Assembly: GCF_000227135.1 (NCBI RefSeq)
Contig: NC_018242.1
Coordinates: forward strand, 445,546-494,036
DNA length: 48,491 nt
DNA from: Leishmania donovani
Taxonomy: Eukaryota; Euglenozoa; Kinetoplastea; Trypanosomatida; Trypanosomatidae
Direction: 5' to 3'
Of the stretch, positions 20,878 to 31,500 are shown piece by piece. Numbering within the stretch: the stretch's first letter is position 1; each line of letters starts with the position of its first letter. The position numbers were made by a program, and so were the translations under genes. Below the pieces are notes generated by a model. It was not told the DNA's origin. It saw only the letters and a list, made by a program, of their open reading frames with translations, and made no database searches.

Positions 20878-23800
20878 TTACAGCAGCACATTCTCCAAGA
20901 TGCCACGCGCAATCGCGTAGAGCGGCGGCACACCCTCCTGCGGGCTCATGGGCGCAGACAGCGTCGCACCGCCAGCCGGCAGCCGGTGCGTCCGCCGCGC
21001 CTCCATCTCAGCATCGTTCTGCGCGAGGGGGAGATCACTCGTGTAGTAGGCGAAGCGCGTCGTCAGCCCGGGGTGGGCGATGCCTTGTCGGTAGAAGTCT
21101 TCGATGACACGCGCAAAGTACGACCCCTCCATCTCCGTCCCGATGCAGCGCCACACTTGCTGGTAGTATCGCAAGAGGGACACGTTCTGCAGCATCGTTC
21201 CCGTCACGGTCAGCACCTTGCCGTGGTGCACCTTGACACGCGGGCCGGCCAGCTCCTGCAGCCGCTGCGCCGTGAGGTCTTGGTTGCGGCAGTTGCGCAG
21301 CTCGTCCTGGTTGTCCTCGAGGATGAGCGAGGACTTGGAGAGGAGGACGTGGCTAGCAAGCTGGATGTCGCCGCGCTTGCCGGTGAGGCCACCGGCCTTG
21401 CCCATGACGCTGACGCTGCGGATGCGCTTGCCAAAAGCGCTGAATATCACGCGGCAGATACCCTCGGCCTGCGCGCCAAACGCAAAGTCCATGTTGATGA
21501 GGAAGTGCTGCTGCCGCCGGCCATTCCTGCCGAGGTGACTCATCGGGGCCCCGCGGGGCGTGCTGAGGCTCTCATTCGCACTCGCCGACCCATCGTAACC
21601 GGTGGGGCTGAGCTCGCCACCCGCGTCGCCATCGCCGTCTAGCGGCGCCGCGCCAGCTGCGGCGTTGGCTGAGATGTTCTTTCTGCCGCTCGTCGTCATG
21701 CACCCCGGCACGCGAATCGGCGAGCCCTCCGAGGAGCGCCGCCAGATCGGCTTGCATACCTGCGACCACGTAGGCACTTGCGAGGAGCTTGCCTCGCTTT
21801 CGCCTTCGCCGTTGTAGCTCTTGGTCGCCTCCACGTAGTGCGCGTGCATCGCATCGCGTATCGCTTCATCAATCGTGTTGAAGTTGAGCAGGTGCACCGG
21901 GATGACGTCCACCTGCAGCCCCGTCATGGCCGTGTCCTGCAGCACCGTGATACCGCTCTGCTCGAGGCTGCGGTTGTACTCCTCCTTCAAGTCCGGCCGC
22001 TCGTTCTGCAAGAAACCTGTGAGGGCGGCGTAGAGCATGTCATCCATGTTGTGCCACTCCTCCGGCCGCCCGAGTCGCTTGCTCTCGGAGAGGCGCACAT
22101 AGTCCAGGATTTCATTGCGATACTTGCGGTTGAAGCTGCAGAGCAGATTCTTGATGCAGTGGGTGTTGCTGCTGATGACGTCGATGCAAAGGTCGTCTGG
22201 CAGCGCGGAGAAGCGGTCAAGCCCGAGCTTCTCGAGCACGCAACCGCGCAGGTTCAGGGCCCATTCGTGGAAGGGGTTTGTCTGGAACTTAAGGGACAGG
22301 CTCGGATCGACGCGCACGTTGTACTCTTCGCGGTGCATCATGATCTCGTAAAGGCGCAGGAGCGTGTTATGCCCCCAGTTGCGCAGCAGGCCAGCCTGCT
22401 CCCCCTCCGTAAGCGGCATGCGCTTCAGGATCGTCTGCACGCGCTGCATCTCGGTGTCGCGCGTGACACCGTCGGCTGCCAGGTACTTGCCCTCCAGCTC
22501 CTCCTGCTCGCGCTGCCGCAGGTACTCGTCAAGCACGTCGATCGCCGGAGGGTGCACCATGCCCTGCATGCGGCCACGAAGCTTGTTGCTCTCGATGATG
22601 TGCACGCACAGCATTGTCAAGAAGTCGAGCAGATCCGTGAAGCCGTCGCGCAGCAGCACGAGTGTCTTTCCCTCCATCCCGAGATGCCACGTGCAGCGAC
22701 GGCGTTCCCTTGTACGAATGTACGTGATGGCCGTCCGCATACTGCGCGTGCGCGCCAAGCCGTCTGCCGTCTTGCGCGTGTCGGCCGCTCGCGCCTCGAC
22801 TTTCATGCGGCTTGCAATGAAGGGCGGGAGGGCGTGCACGAGGTCGAAGCAAAAAGTTGAGGTCAGGTTGTCCGGCAGGCGGTTCAGCGCGTAGCCCCAC
22901 GCGCCGGTGTCGACCTCGTGACTGAACAGCTTCGTGTGGATGACGTTGTGGATGCGGGTGTAGCTCTCCAGGATCGACCACAGCGGCAGGTACTCGTTTT
23001 GCGCGCTGGTGGGCGAGAAGACGTAGCGGCAGAACTCACGGATGGGGCCAAAGACGTCCATGGAGTCGGTGATGCAGACGCCGACGCCCTGGGCGAAGCG
23101 GGGATTGCCGGAGAGCACCGGCTGCAGCTCCTCGTACGGTAGTAGCGAGACGACCGTCTTGGACATCGCACTGCCGGCGCGGAAGACGTACTGCGAGGTG
23201 GTGTTGAAGACGCAGTTCTCGATGCCAAACACTTGCCCTGGGCACAAGCTCGCGACGTGGGTGTAGACCGCGTCCGATGGAATGTCGCTGTTCGTGGAGG
23301 CGTCCTGCCCGTCGGAGAGTCGGAGGCCGTACGAGGAGAGGCTGCCGTGACGGTCACGGGAGCCGCTCATCGAGCGCAGCTTCATCGACACGCTTTGGTG
23401 AGACGCCACGCGAAACGCCCCCTCCATTGCCTTCTGCTCATTGTTAACGGAGTCGATCCGGAAGACGTCCACGCTGCCCCACACCACCACGTACAGGTGC
23501 TGAACCGGTGCGCCGAAGTCGAGAATGAGCTCGCCATGGGTGTACTCGCGGTGGAGGGAGAGCGGAACAATGCGCTGCAGGTCCTCGGTATCCAGCAGGG
23601 ACGTGAGTAGGGCGTGGCGGTAGAGCCAGGTGAGCTCCTCCTCGGTCTGCGCTGCGTGCCCCTTCGCCACGATGCACTCCATGACGCGGTTGCTGCGCAC
23701 CTGCAGCGACGCATCCGAGTGGAAGAAGGTGCTAGGGGAGACGATGGAGTCGTCGTCGTCGCGCCAGTCCATCGCCCTGTGACTGCGCCGTGTCCCTGTT

Positions 23801-24642
23801 GTCGCCTCGCTCGGCGCGTCGTCGACGTCGCTGTCGTTTAAGCTGTTGTTCACGTTCTCCTGATCAATCATCTCTGCCGCCCGAACGGCGGCCCTCACGG
23901 CCTGCGCAATGCTGTGCCCCGTGCGCTCATCCTCAGTGCCGGAAGCCACGGACGGTTTGACGACGTTGCTCTGCTGCAAGTTGGAGCGCACGTGGTTTAC
24001 AGCCCGCTGCAGCACCTCCAGTGCGTTCTGCTGGATGGGAGTGTTCTCGCCACGCGGGTCCAGCGAGGCGGTCGTGGACACTGTCAGCGGAGTGGCAGAG
24101 CGACTACTGTCGCCGCCGATGTGTCTCGAAGGGGGCGACGTGCTCACGTCTCGCTTGGCGCTGCGCAACGCTACCGCCTGCTCGTGCGAAAAGAGGGCGG
24201 AGCTGCTGCGCACGATACTGTCCGCTACAGCGATGGACTGATGCTGGTATGCGACGCTGCCGCCGGCGAGGGAGGTGGGAAGGGGTGTCGCCGCCAGCGG
24301 CGCTGAGGTGCGGAACGATGAAAGCAGGCTGTTTTGCGAGCGCGAGGAGGGCTGCGGCGGCACGGCGCTGGTGGTGCTGGGCATGTCTTGGTTCGTGCTC
24401 GACCCCAGTGCGCGCGCCAAGGAGCTGCTGCCATCCGGTGTTAGGGCTGCGGATGTGTCCGGAAAGGGGACCGCCGTCCTCGTAGCCGCGGATGCATCGA
24501 GGTGCTTCATTGACTCGCAGCCAGGGGCCACGCCGGTGACGGCTGCATCGCCTGCGGTGTGGTGCATGGAGCCGCTACTGGAGACGGAAGAGATGCAAGT
24601 GCGGATGTTGCTGTCGTTGCTTCCGTTGTCGTGGGCGGACAT
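20878..24642 (-). CDS. cyclic-nucleotide-binding-like domain fused to a nucleoside-phosphorylase-like domain
   Basis: Encodes 1254 residues from ATG 24642 (MSAHDNGSNDSNIRT). An upstream in-frame start at 24798 is rejected because a strong splice acceptor lies at 24695. Residues 1-300 are Ser/Ala-rich and disordered. At about 340-520 there is a cNMP-binding fold: HGELILDFGAPVQHLYVVV followed by PGQVFGIENCVF, lacking the canonical Arg of the phosphate cassette. The middle is helical (about 540-1000). Residues about 1045-1220 resemble nucleoside phosphorylases: a glycine-rich GKAGGLTGKRGDIQLA segment (about 1080-1095) and TEMEGSYFARVI with Glu1170-Met1171-Glu1172, similar to the EME signature that contacts ribose in that superfamily. 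Possible role: sensing or cleaving a nucleoside or nucleotide; not proven. Confidence 0.75.
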   Translation of the reverse strand: MSAHDNGSNDSNIRTCISSVSSSGSMHHTAGDAAVTGVAPGCESMKHLDASAATRTAVPFPDTSAALTPDGSSSLARALGSSTNQDMPSTTSAVPPQPSSRSQNSLLSSFRTSAPLAATPLPTSLAGGSVAYQHQSIAVADSIVRSSSALFSHEQAVALRSAKRDVSTSPPSRHIGGDSSRSATPLTVSTTASLDPRGENTPIQQNALEVLQRAVNHVRSNLQQSNVVKPSVASGTEDERTGHSIAQAVRAAVRAAEMIDQENVNNSLNDSDVDDAPSEATTGTRRSHRAMDWRDDDDSIVSPSTFFHSDASLQVRSNRVMECIVAKGHAAQTEEELTWLYRHALLTSLLDTEDLQRIVPLSLHREYTHGELILDFGAPVQHLYVVVWGSVDVFRIDSVNNEQKAMEGAFRVASHQSVSMKLRSMSGSRDRHGSLSSYGLRLSDGQDASTNSDIPSDAVYTHVASLCPGQVFGIENCVFNTTSQYVFRAGSAMSKTVVSLLPYEELQPVLSGNPRFAQGVGVCITDSMDVFGPIREFCRYVFSPTSAQNEYLPLWSILESYTRIHNVIHTKLFSHEVDTGAWGYALNRLPDNLTSTFCFDLVHALPPFIASRMKVEARAADTRKTADGLARTRSMRTAITYIRTRERRRCTWHLGMEGKTLVLLRDGFTDLLDFLTMLCVHIIESNKLRGRMQGMVHPPAIDVLDEYLRQREQEELEGKYLAADGVTRDTEMQRVQTILKRMPLTEGEQAGLLRNWGHNTLLRLYEIMMHREEYNVRVDPSLSLKFQTNPFHEWALNLRGCVLEKLGLDRFSALPDDLCIDVISSNTHCIKNLLCSFNRKYRNEILDYVRLSESKRLGRPEEWHNMDDMLYAALTGFLQNERPDLKEEYNRSLEQSGITVLQDTAMTGLQVDVIPVHLLNFNTIDEAIRDAMHAHYVEATKSYNGEGESEASSSQVPTWSQVCKPIWRRSSEGSPIRVPGCMTTSGRKNISANAAAGAAPLDGDGDAGGELSPTGYDGSASANESLSTPRGAPMSHLGRNGRRQQHFLINMDFAFGAQAEGICRVIFSAFGKRIRSVSVMGKAGGLTGKRGDIQLASHVLLSKSSLILEDNQDELRNCRNQDLTAQRLQELAGPRVKVHHGKVLTVTGTMLQNVSLLRYYQQVWRCIGTEMEGSYFARVIEDFYRQGIAHPGLTTRFAYYTSDLPLAQNDAEMEARRTHRLPAGGATLSAPMSPQEGVPPLYAIARGILENVLL

Positions 24643-24694
24643 TGCTGCGGCCGCCGTGCGACACGAACGGTATTCGTGCTCGTATGCTTGATCG

Positions 24695-24713
24695 CTGGAA
24701 AGAGAGAGAGAGT
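24695..24713 (-). promoter_or_regulatory. spliced-leader acceptor and polypyrimidine tract
   Basis: On the coding strand CTCTCTCTCTTTCCAG, with AG at 24695-24696, is one of the best trans-splice acceptors in the window. It lies 53 bases upstream of ATG 24642 and downstream of the alternative start at 24798, so it decides the start. Confidence 0.7.
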
Positions 24714-25529
24714 CGGCGGGGCGGGGCGTGACCTCTGCACAGACACACACACAGACACGCACACACACGGACACACACGGACACAGAGCGGCAGACACAA
24801 AGAAAAAAAATGCGATGCCGAACGATAATGATCTCTTAACGGAGAGCAGGAATCAACTTTCGCGGGGCAGTGCGTGATGCAACGCGTTTGAGGGGGGCCA
24901 GTGGCGGAAGAGGGAGGCGTCGTGGACGGGAGTCGATGGAGCGGAGCTCGCAGGAACGCGGAGGGATGTGGCAGGGCTGCGCGCGCGGGCCATGTGCGCA
25001 TAAGCCTCTTCCATGCACCGACAGGTACACTCGTAGCCACGTACTGGCAGGGCTACCAAAATAGCGAGAGAGGAAGGGGGAGGGCTAGGAGTGCTGAGGA
25101 GGGCCCGTTCAACTGCCATCTATCAGCACATCCACGTGAGATGCTACCGTTGGGGAAGAGGTGCAAGGCGTCGACGGCGCTGCCCTTGTGTATCTTCTTT
25201 GCGCGCACGGTGCGCGGCTGCATACTCACACATAATTTATCTGACTTCGGGTGTCGCCGACGAGAAGACGCGAACAAAACCCCTCCGAAGGGGCAAGAGG
25301 AAGGGAGGGTGTCGGCGTGTCGATTCGGAGGCGGGCACTCGATGAACGGCACGGAGGGTGGTGGTGGTGGTGGGACTGGTCACGACACGCACGCACCCAT
25401 GTGCGTACGCGTGGGCGCAAGCGCCCAGCCAGACGGGGGGTGAGCGAACGGAAATGCCAAGACGGCAGCAGCAATACCAAGCAAGAAAGAAGAAGAGCAA
25501 CAACACGAGAGACACACGCACGCATCTGT
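24714..25529. other. intergenic region, no gene seen
   Basis: About 0.8 kb containing a CA-rich tract (about 24740-24790, whose translation gave the false N-terminal extension of the neighbouring gene), purine-rich stretches and no coding-like frame. It carries the 3' UTR of the large kinase. Confidence 0.6.
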
Positions 25530-28500
25530 CTAGGGGGGCCGCGCTACGCTCGCCGTCGCTGGCCCCCGCGGTGAGAAAGACGACACCTCGTCCAGCAGCA
25601 GACTTACCCGCCACAGCATCTTGCGCAGCAGCACCTCTACATTCACATCGTCGCAGCCGCTGCTGGCGCGGTGCCCGGACGAGCTGGGCGAGAGTGGCGT
25701 GTCAAACCACACTGTGGCATCGTGGTTCACCGGATCGCCTTCCGCCTCGGCTTCGTCCTCCGTTGGCCACCGAGGATTGCTGCACTGCTTCGAAAGCGGC
25801 GGCGATGCTCGCATCGAGAGCGGGTTGGGCTTGCCCTGCCTTGATTGCGAAATTGTCACGGGCGTCGTACAGGAAGACAGCGGACGTGGCAGCTTGGCAG
25901 GAGAGGTGCTGACTCCAGTGCTGCGGTGGTGCTGTGGGGACACCGTCACAGTGGTGGCCACCTCCGAAGTGCTGTTGGCAGACGCAGGCGAGGGCAGGGC
26001 AGAGCTGAGGGAGCTCTGAAGGGTCGTGAGTTGCGTCGCGCTCTGCGGTGGTGTGGCTTGGACGGTCGTGATGGGGGTGGAGGACGGCGCGTGATCGAAA
26101 CCGTCCTGCACCCCAGTGATGGAGCCACCACTCTTTCGCCGACACTGGCGCCGCCGCACCTGCAGCTGCGACAGCACATCCTGCAGTGATGCATCGATGC
26201 GCTGCAGATAGGTGAAAACCATCGAGTCAGCTTCGGAGGCGAGGTTGCTGAAGGGCAGCGCGTCTCCTACTTCGGCGCCGCGACGGCCTTCGCTGGCGCT
26301 TGCGGCAGCGTCGCCACTTCTGGCGGGGCGTCGCTCCGAGACCGGCTCGTGAGTCGCGGAGAGGGTCTCGGCCGTGAGGTTGGACGTGCTTTGCGCCGAT
26401 GAACGCCGCGAAAAGCCCGAGCGCATCGAGCCGAAGGCGGCGCTGGTCAGGTCGTCGTCGTCGCCGTCATTGCCCTCGCGACTCACGGAGGCGCCTGCCG
26501 CTCGCCACCGCTGACCATCTCCTTGCTGCTCATCGGCCACCATCAGGTAGACGCTGCCCTCGTTGCTCGGCGGTGCTGTGAGGTGGATATTGCTCATGTT
26601 GCCACCTCCCACCCCGCCCCGACCGCCTCCAGCAACGTGGCGCCGCCGCTGCTGCCACACGGCTCGCGCATTGCTCGTCGAGAAGGTGGGAAAGACCGGC
26701 GCCGGCGCTACCACCGCCACGTTTGCGTAGTTCTGCTGCAGCAGAGTGCTGCTGCTCGTTTCACCCGCCACGCCGCCCGTGACGCTGCCGTCTGCGGAGG
26801 CGACGCTTGACCACGTGGCGAGACTGACCCGAGAGGCCGAGACAGGGCCGCCGGCCATCGACCCAGTCGATTTTGTGACGCCAGTGTGGGGGGAGAAGAG
26901 CGGCGCCGACGACCCATCCTCCACCACGAAAAACGACTGGTTTGTTATGGGTGGCCGCGCGCGACGCTGGCGGTGCGATGACGCGGCAGCCCCCACAAGC
27001 GGTACGCTGTCGCCGCGCGGCGTCATGCTGGTGGTGCCGTCGTCCGAGGTGTACGAGGCGGAACCCAGCTGGCTCAAGACAGGGTGAGTGGAGCGAGAGG
27101 CAGCCGTGGGCGCCGCCCCGGTGGACAGCGGCTTCGGCGGTGGTGACTGCGGCAGCGGCAACGTAGTCCCGCCGTGCTGCACCCCACTGTTGCCGCCTTC
27201 GATCGATGCCGGCTCGCCCGGTCCACGCGCTTCCAGCGGACTTCGCGCGGAGGGGCTGCGACTTATTGCCCCGCCCCGCCGCCGCGATGGCGTCTTCGGT
27301 ACGTCGCCGCGGTCCTCGCTTTGCCCTGTCACCGCGAGTGGGCTGGCCACGCCGACCACGCGGTCGGTGCGACACTCCCCTTCTCTGTTGCTGCTCAGCG
27401 TCGCGTGACTTCGCCCACTGCCAGACCCCTCCGCACGCAGAAACGTTCTGGAGGGCAGCTGTACCATGCTGCCAGCGCTGCTGGCCGTCTCGACGCACGC
27501 CGCGTTGCTCGTGTGCCAGTTCGCGGCGAGGTTGCTGAGGAAATCATTCGCCGCGCTGTTCAGCACCTCGTCCATGTTGGTGCCCATAAAGCTGATGTTC
27601 CTGTTGAAGCCGAAGAAAGAATAGTTGCCCGGCGGCTGCGTGAAGGACGCGTTGGCGAGGCCTGCGGCACTGCTGGGGCTCAACACGTGATCGTTCGCGT
27701 CACCAAGGGCGGGGAACGGCGCGCGCGAGGCGGCGGTGGCTTCGGTCGCCGCCGCTGCGGCAACTCCAGGGCTGCCTTCAGCGGAAGCGTCGTCTCCGTG
27801 CTGTTCGCCCTTGTTGTTCAGCAGCGCCGCCACACTCATCATGCTCGAAAGCCGATCAAACGGCACGATGTTGCCGGCCTCATCCAGCCGCACGTTGCGG
27901 CGCCGACCAGGAAAGCTGGGGGTATAGCCAACGGCCTCGCTGCCAGTTGGCCGTGGCCCCTTGCGAGCTGTCGTGGCAGTGCCCGTCAACCGTGCAGTGC
28001 CGCCTTGATGCGCGGGCGCCTCGCTGCGTGCGTCGGCCTCGTTAAGCGCGCGGCCACTGCTGCTGCTGCTGCTGTTGTCCGACGACGTCGCGAAGAAGTC
28101 TTTCTCGGCACTGTTTGTGGTGGTGGTGGTGCTGTCGGGGCAGCATCGCTGATGCGAGGGCTTCCGCATTGGCGGTGTCAGTGTTGCTCGCGGACGCGAC
28201 CGCGTCTTGGAGCGCTTCTTCGGGGTCGGGGAGAGGTCATACGCGCCCTCCGTTTGTGGGTTGCGCGCGTCCGGCTCGGCCTCGTCGTTTCCGCCAGCGA
28301 CGCCTGTGACGGGGTCGCGGTGCGCACCTTCGCCACCCGCGGCCGTCATTGCCTTCGAATTTGCACTCAGCTGTGAAGACGACGAGGATGAGCTCGTGGA
28401 GAAGTCCCACTTGCGCAGGTAGCGCGTGAAGGTCGATGCCGCTTGATTCAAGCTGCCGTCCGTGGAGGTGACTGTGTTGACCAGTGGCGCCCCCGCGCTT

Positions 28501-31500
28501 GCCCCGGCAGGCCTCGCGCCATCGGGGCTCTCGGAGGCGCCGCCCGCGGCCAGCGCCACTGTGCCGCTGCGTCGTGTGACGTCCTTGTCGGACTCGTCCT
28601 CGTTTCCCGCCGCTACCGCTGCGGTTGCCGCTGCCGCTGTTGTGACTGCTGCACCCGGGCGCCGCTTTTCGCGAGTTGCCTCCTCGACCTCCGCGGCAGG
28701 CGCCGCGTTCAAGAAGACCGTCGACATCGGTTCGCTCGCGTTGTCGCTGGAGCTGCTTCTGGAGCTGAAGAAGTCAGAGGCGAGCCGACTCACCTTGAGG
28801 CGGTTACGCCGCTTCTCTAGCTTTTCTGCCTCTTCGGGCTCCTGGAAGGCGACAAACTTGTTCAGCACGTGCAGCAGCTGCGCCCGCTTCAGCGCCATCA
28901 CGGCGGAGTTGCGGTCGCTATGCGTCGAATCACTAAAGAGGCTCATCTGCAGCAGATCCTGCGCAGTAGCACGCTGGCTTGGGTCGGGGTTCAGGCACGC
29001 GGAGACGAACTCCACGATGGAGGGGTGGCATTTGAAGAGCGGCGACAGGTCGGGGACGTCCGTCAGCGACGTGATAAAGGTTGTCAAGCCGGCGGGCCCC
29101 TTAATCGTCTTGATGTGCGCAAAGGGCGGCTTGTTCGTTGCCATCTCCATCGCGACACAGCCGAGTGACCAGATGTCGGAAGGAAAACTGTAGCCGATTT
29201 TGTTGCCATCCTCGTCCTCTTCCCCGGCCGACATGCACTCGGGCGACATGTAGAGCGGACTGCCTTGCATCACGTACAGCAGCTCCCCCTCGTTCACCGT
29301 CCGCGCCGTGCCAAAGTCACCGATCTTGCCCTTGCCATCATTGCTCAGCAGCACGTTGGCTGTCTTGATGTCACCGTGGACGTAGTGCTGCGAGTGTATG
29401 TACGCAAGCCCCTCCACTACGTCTCGTAGCAGCGCCCGAAGCTCCGCGTACTCGAGCCGGCCCTTTGTTTTGAGGAGCGACTGCAGTGTGCCGCCGCCGG
29501 CGAACTCCATAAACACCCGAATCACCTTCTGCTCCTTGCTCTCCTCGCAGTAGAAGTAGTGGATGATGTTGGGGTGCTGCAGGTTGCACATCGTGCTGAT
29601 CTCCTGCACAAACTGCTCAATCTTCGCGTCGTTATTGCCCAGCCGCATCTCCTTCACGGCCATCTTGCCGCCCGTCAGCACATCGTACGCCTCATACACC
29701 TCCCCAGAAGACCCTTTCCCGAGGAGGGCGCCGTGACGCCAGGCACCGCGGCTGTTGCGCGCCAGCGTCTCACGTGTCTGCTCAATGCGCAGTCTTTCCA
29801 GCTTCACGACGGCCGACTTCTCCTCTGCGCGACGGATCGCCTTCATGGCCTGGACCGGGGTGCATGGCTTCTTTAGCGTGATGAAGCCGGCCGCCGCATA
29901 CGTGTCGCTGCTGACGAGGTCGAAGTTCGTGGAGGTGATGATGACGGCCATGTGCCGCAGCATCTCGCGCAGCCGCGTGATGGGGTCGCGCTCGTGCAGG
30001 AAGGTGATGGCGGACTGCTGCAGGTCAATGATGAGAATATCGGCGACCCCGACGAGGCCCACGATGTCCTCGAAGGTGAAGGCAGTCAGCACAGCGTGGT
30101 GGCGCTCCCACAAAAATGAAGACAGCATAATGCGGTGAGTCGGCGTGTCCTCGGCGAGGCAGGTGGTGTAGCTGAAGTTCGGTTGCCCAGACACCGTGGC
30201 GACGGTCCCGGCCACCGACATGTTCGACAGCCCACTGCTCTCGCCCGCGGGGGTGTTCACAAGCGACACACTAAAGGCAGCAGCTGCTGCGGCTACAGAG
30301 GTGGGAGGTCCGACACCGCTGCTCATCCCCGCCAGCGATGCCAGCTGACCTGCGCCGGCGGAGTCGGCCAAGGTGCTAAGCGACTCTTCTATGGAGGCAT
30401 TCTCGGCGTCCTGCTCGCTCGCCGGCATAAAGGGGATGAGAAAGGCGATGTTCGAGTCTTGCGGGTTGCGGAGCATGCGCAGCGTGCCGCCCTGGTCCTC
30501 GACGGCGCGCTGGACGCGGCGCAGCTTGCGCCGCAGCCGAGGCTGCAGGGTGCTTCGCAACGCCATTGACGCCTCCGCGTCGTTGTCGCTGTCGTCGCCG
30601 CTGCCGTCGCCGCTGTCGTCGTCGACGCTCATTGTGGTGACGGAGTCGCCGTGCTTCTTCAGCGGCGAGTCGAAGAACTGCGCGATCGCCTTCGGCATGC
30701 CGTCGCCGGTCAGGTTGAAGTTGATCACCAGAAACTCAAGCCCGTTTTTCTCTGTGACAGTGATCATGATGGTGATGATGCTGCCGCCGGGGTCGCTGTA
30801 CTTGAGACACAGCTTCATGGCGTAGCGCAGACACTCCGGCAACAAGTTGGCGTCGAGGTAGGCACGCTCTGACGGGAGCCCTTCGAAGCGCTGCCGCACG
30901 GAAATGCCGCGGCTCACGCACTCGCTGCCAAAGTCCATGAGGATGTGTCCCATCATTTGCCGGATGTTGACCACACGCAGCCGCTCCGTTGACACCGTCA
31001 TGGCGCGGTAGGTGGACTCGAAGTTGTTGAGAGTCTCCGCGATGCACTCCAGCCGCTCCTCGAAAGTCTGCGTGCCATCCGCCAGAATGGCGCGAATTTG
31101 GCCAGAGAGCCACTGCGGCTGCTCCAACATCTTCTGTGGCCCCTCTTTGACCTCCTCGCCGAAGCCCAGCACCACCTCCGCCGCGTTGCCGCCGGCCGAC
31201 ACGACAGGCGGAACAATCGTGAGCCGGACGGTCGTCTTCGTGAGACCGTCGCTGCGGGCGAGCGTGAACTGGATCGACTTGGTGCTCGGCCGCTTCAAAA
31301 ATGCCTCCGCCTCGCCGGCGTAGTTGCGTGCGGCGTTGACAGCCTTGTACATGCACTGCTGCTCCCGCTCCGAGAGAAGGAAGGAGTAAATATTCTGCCC
31401 CACCGCTTCCCCCGCCGAGTAGCTCGTCAGCCTCTCCAGCACGGAGTTCCAGTACATGATGAGGCCATCCTCGCGAAGGGCCAACACGGCCACATCCTTG

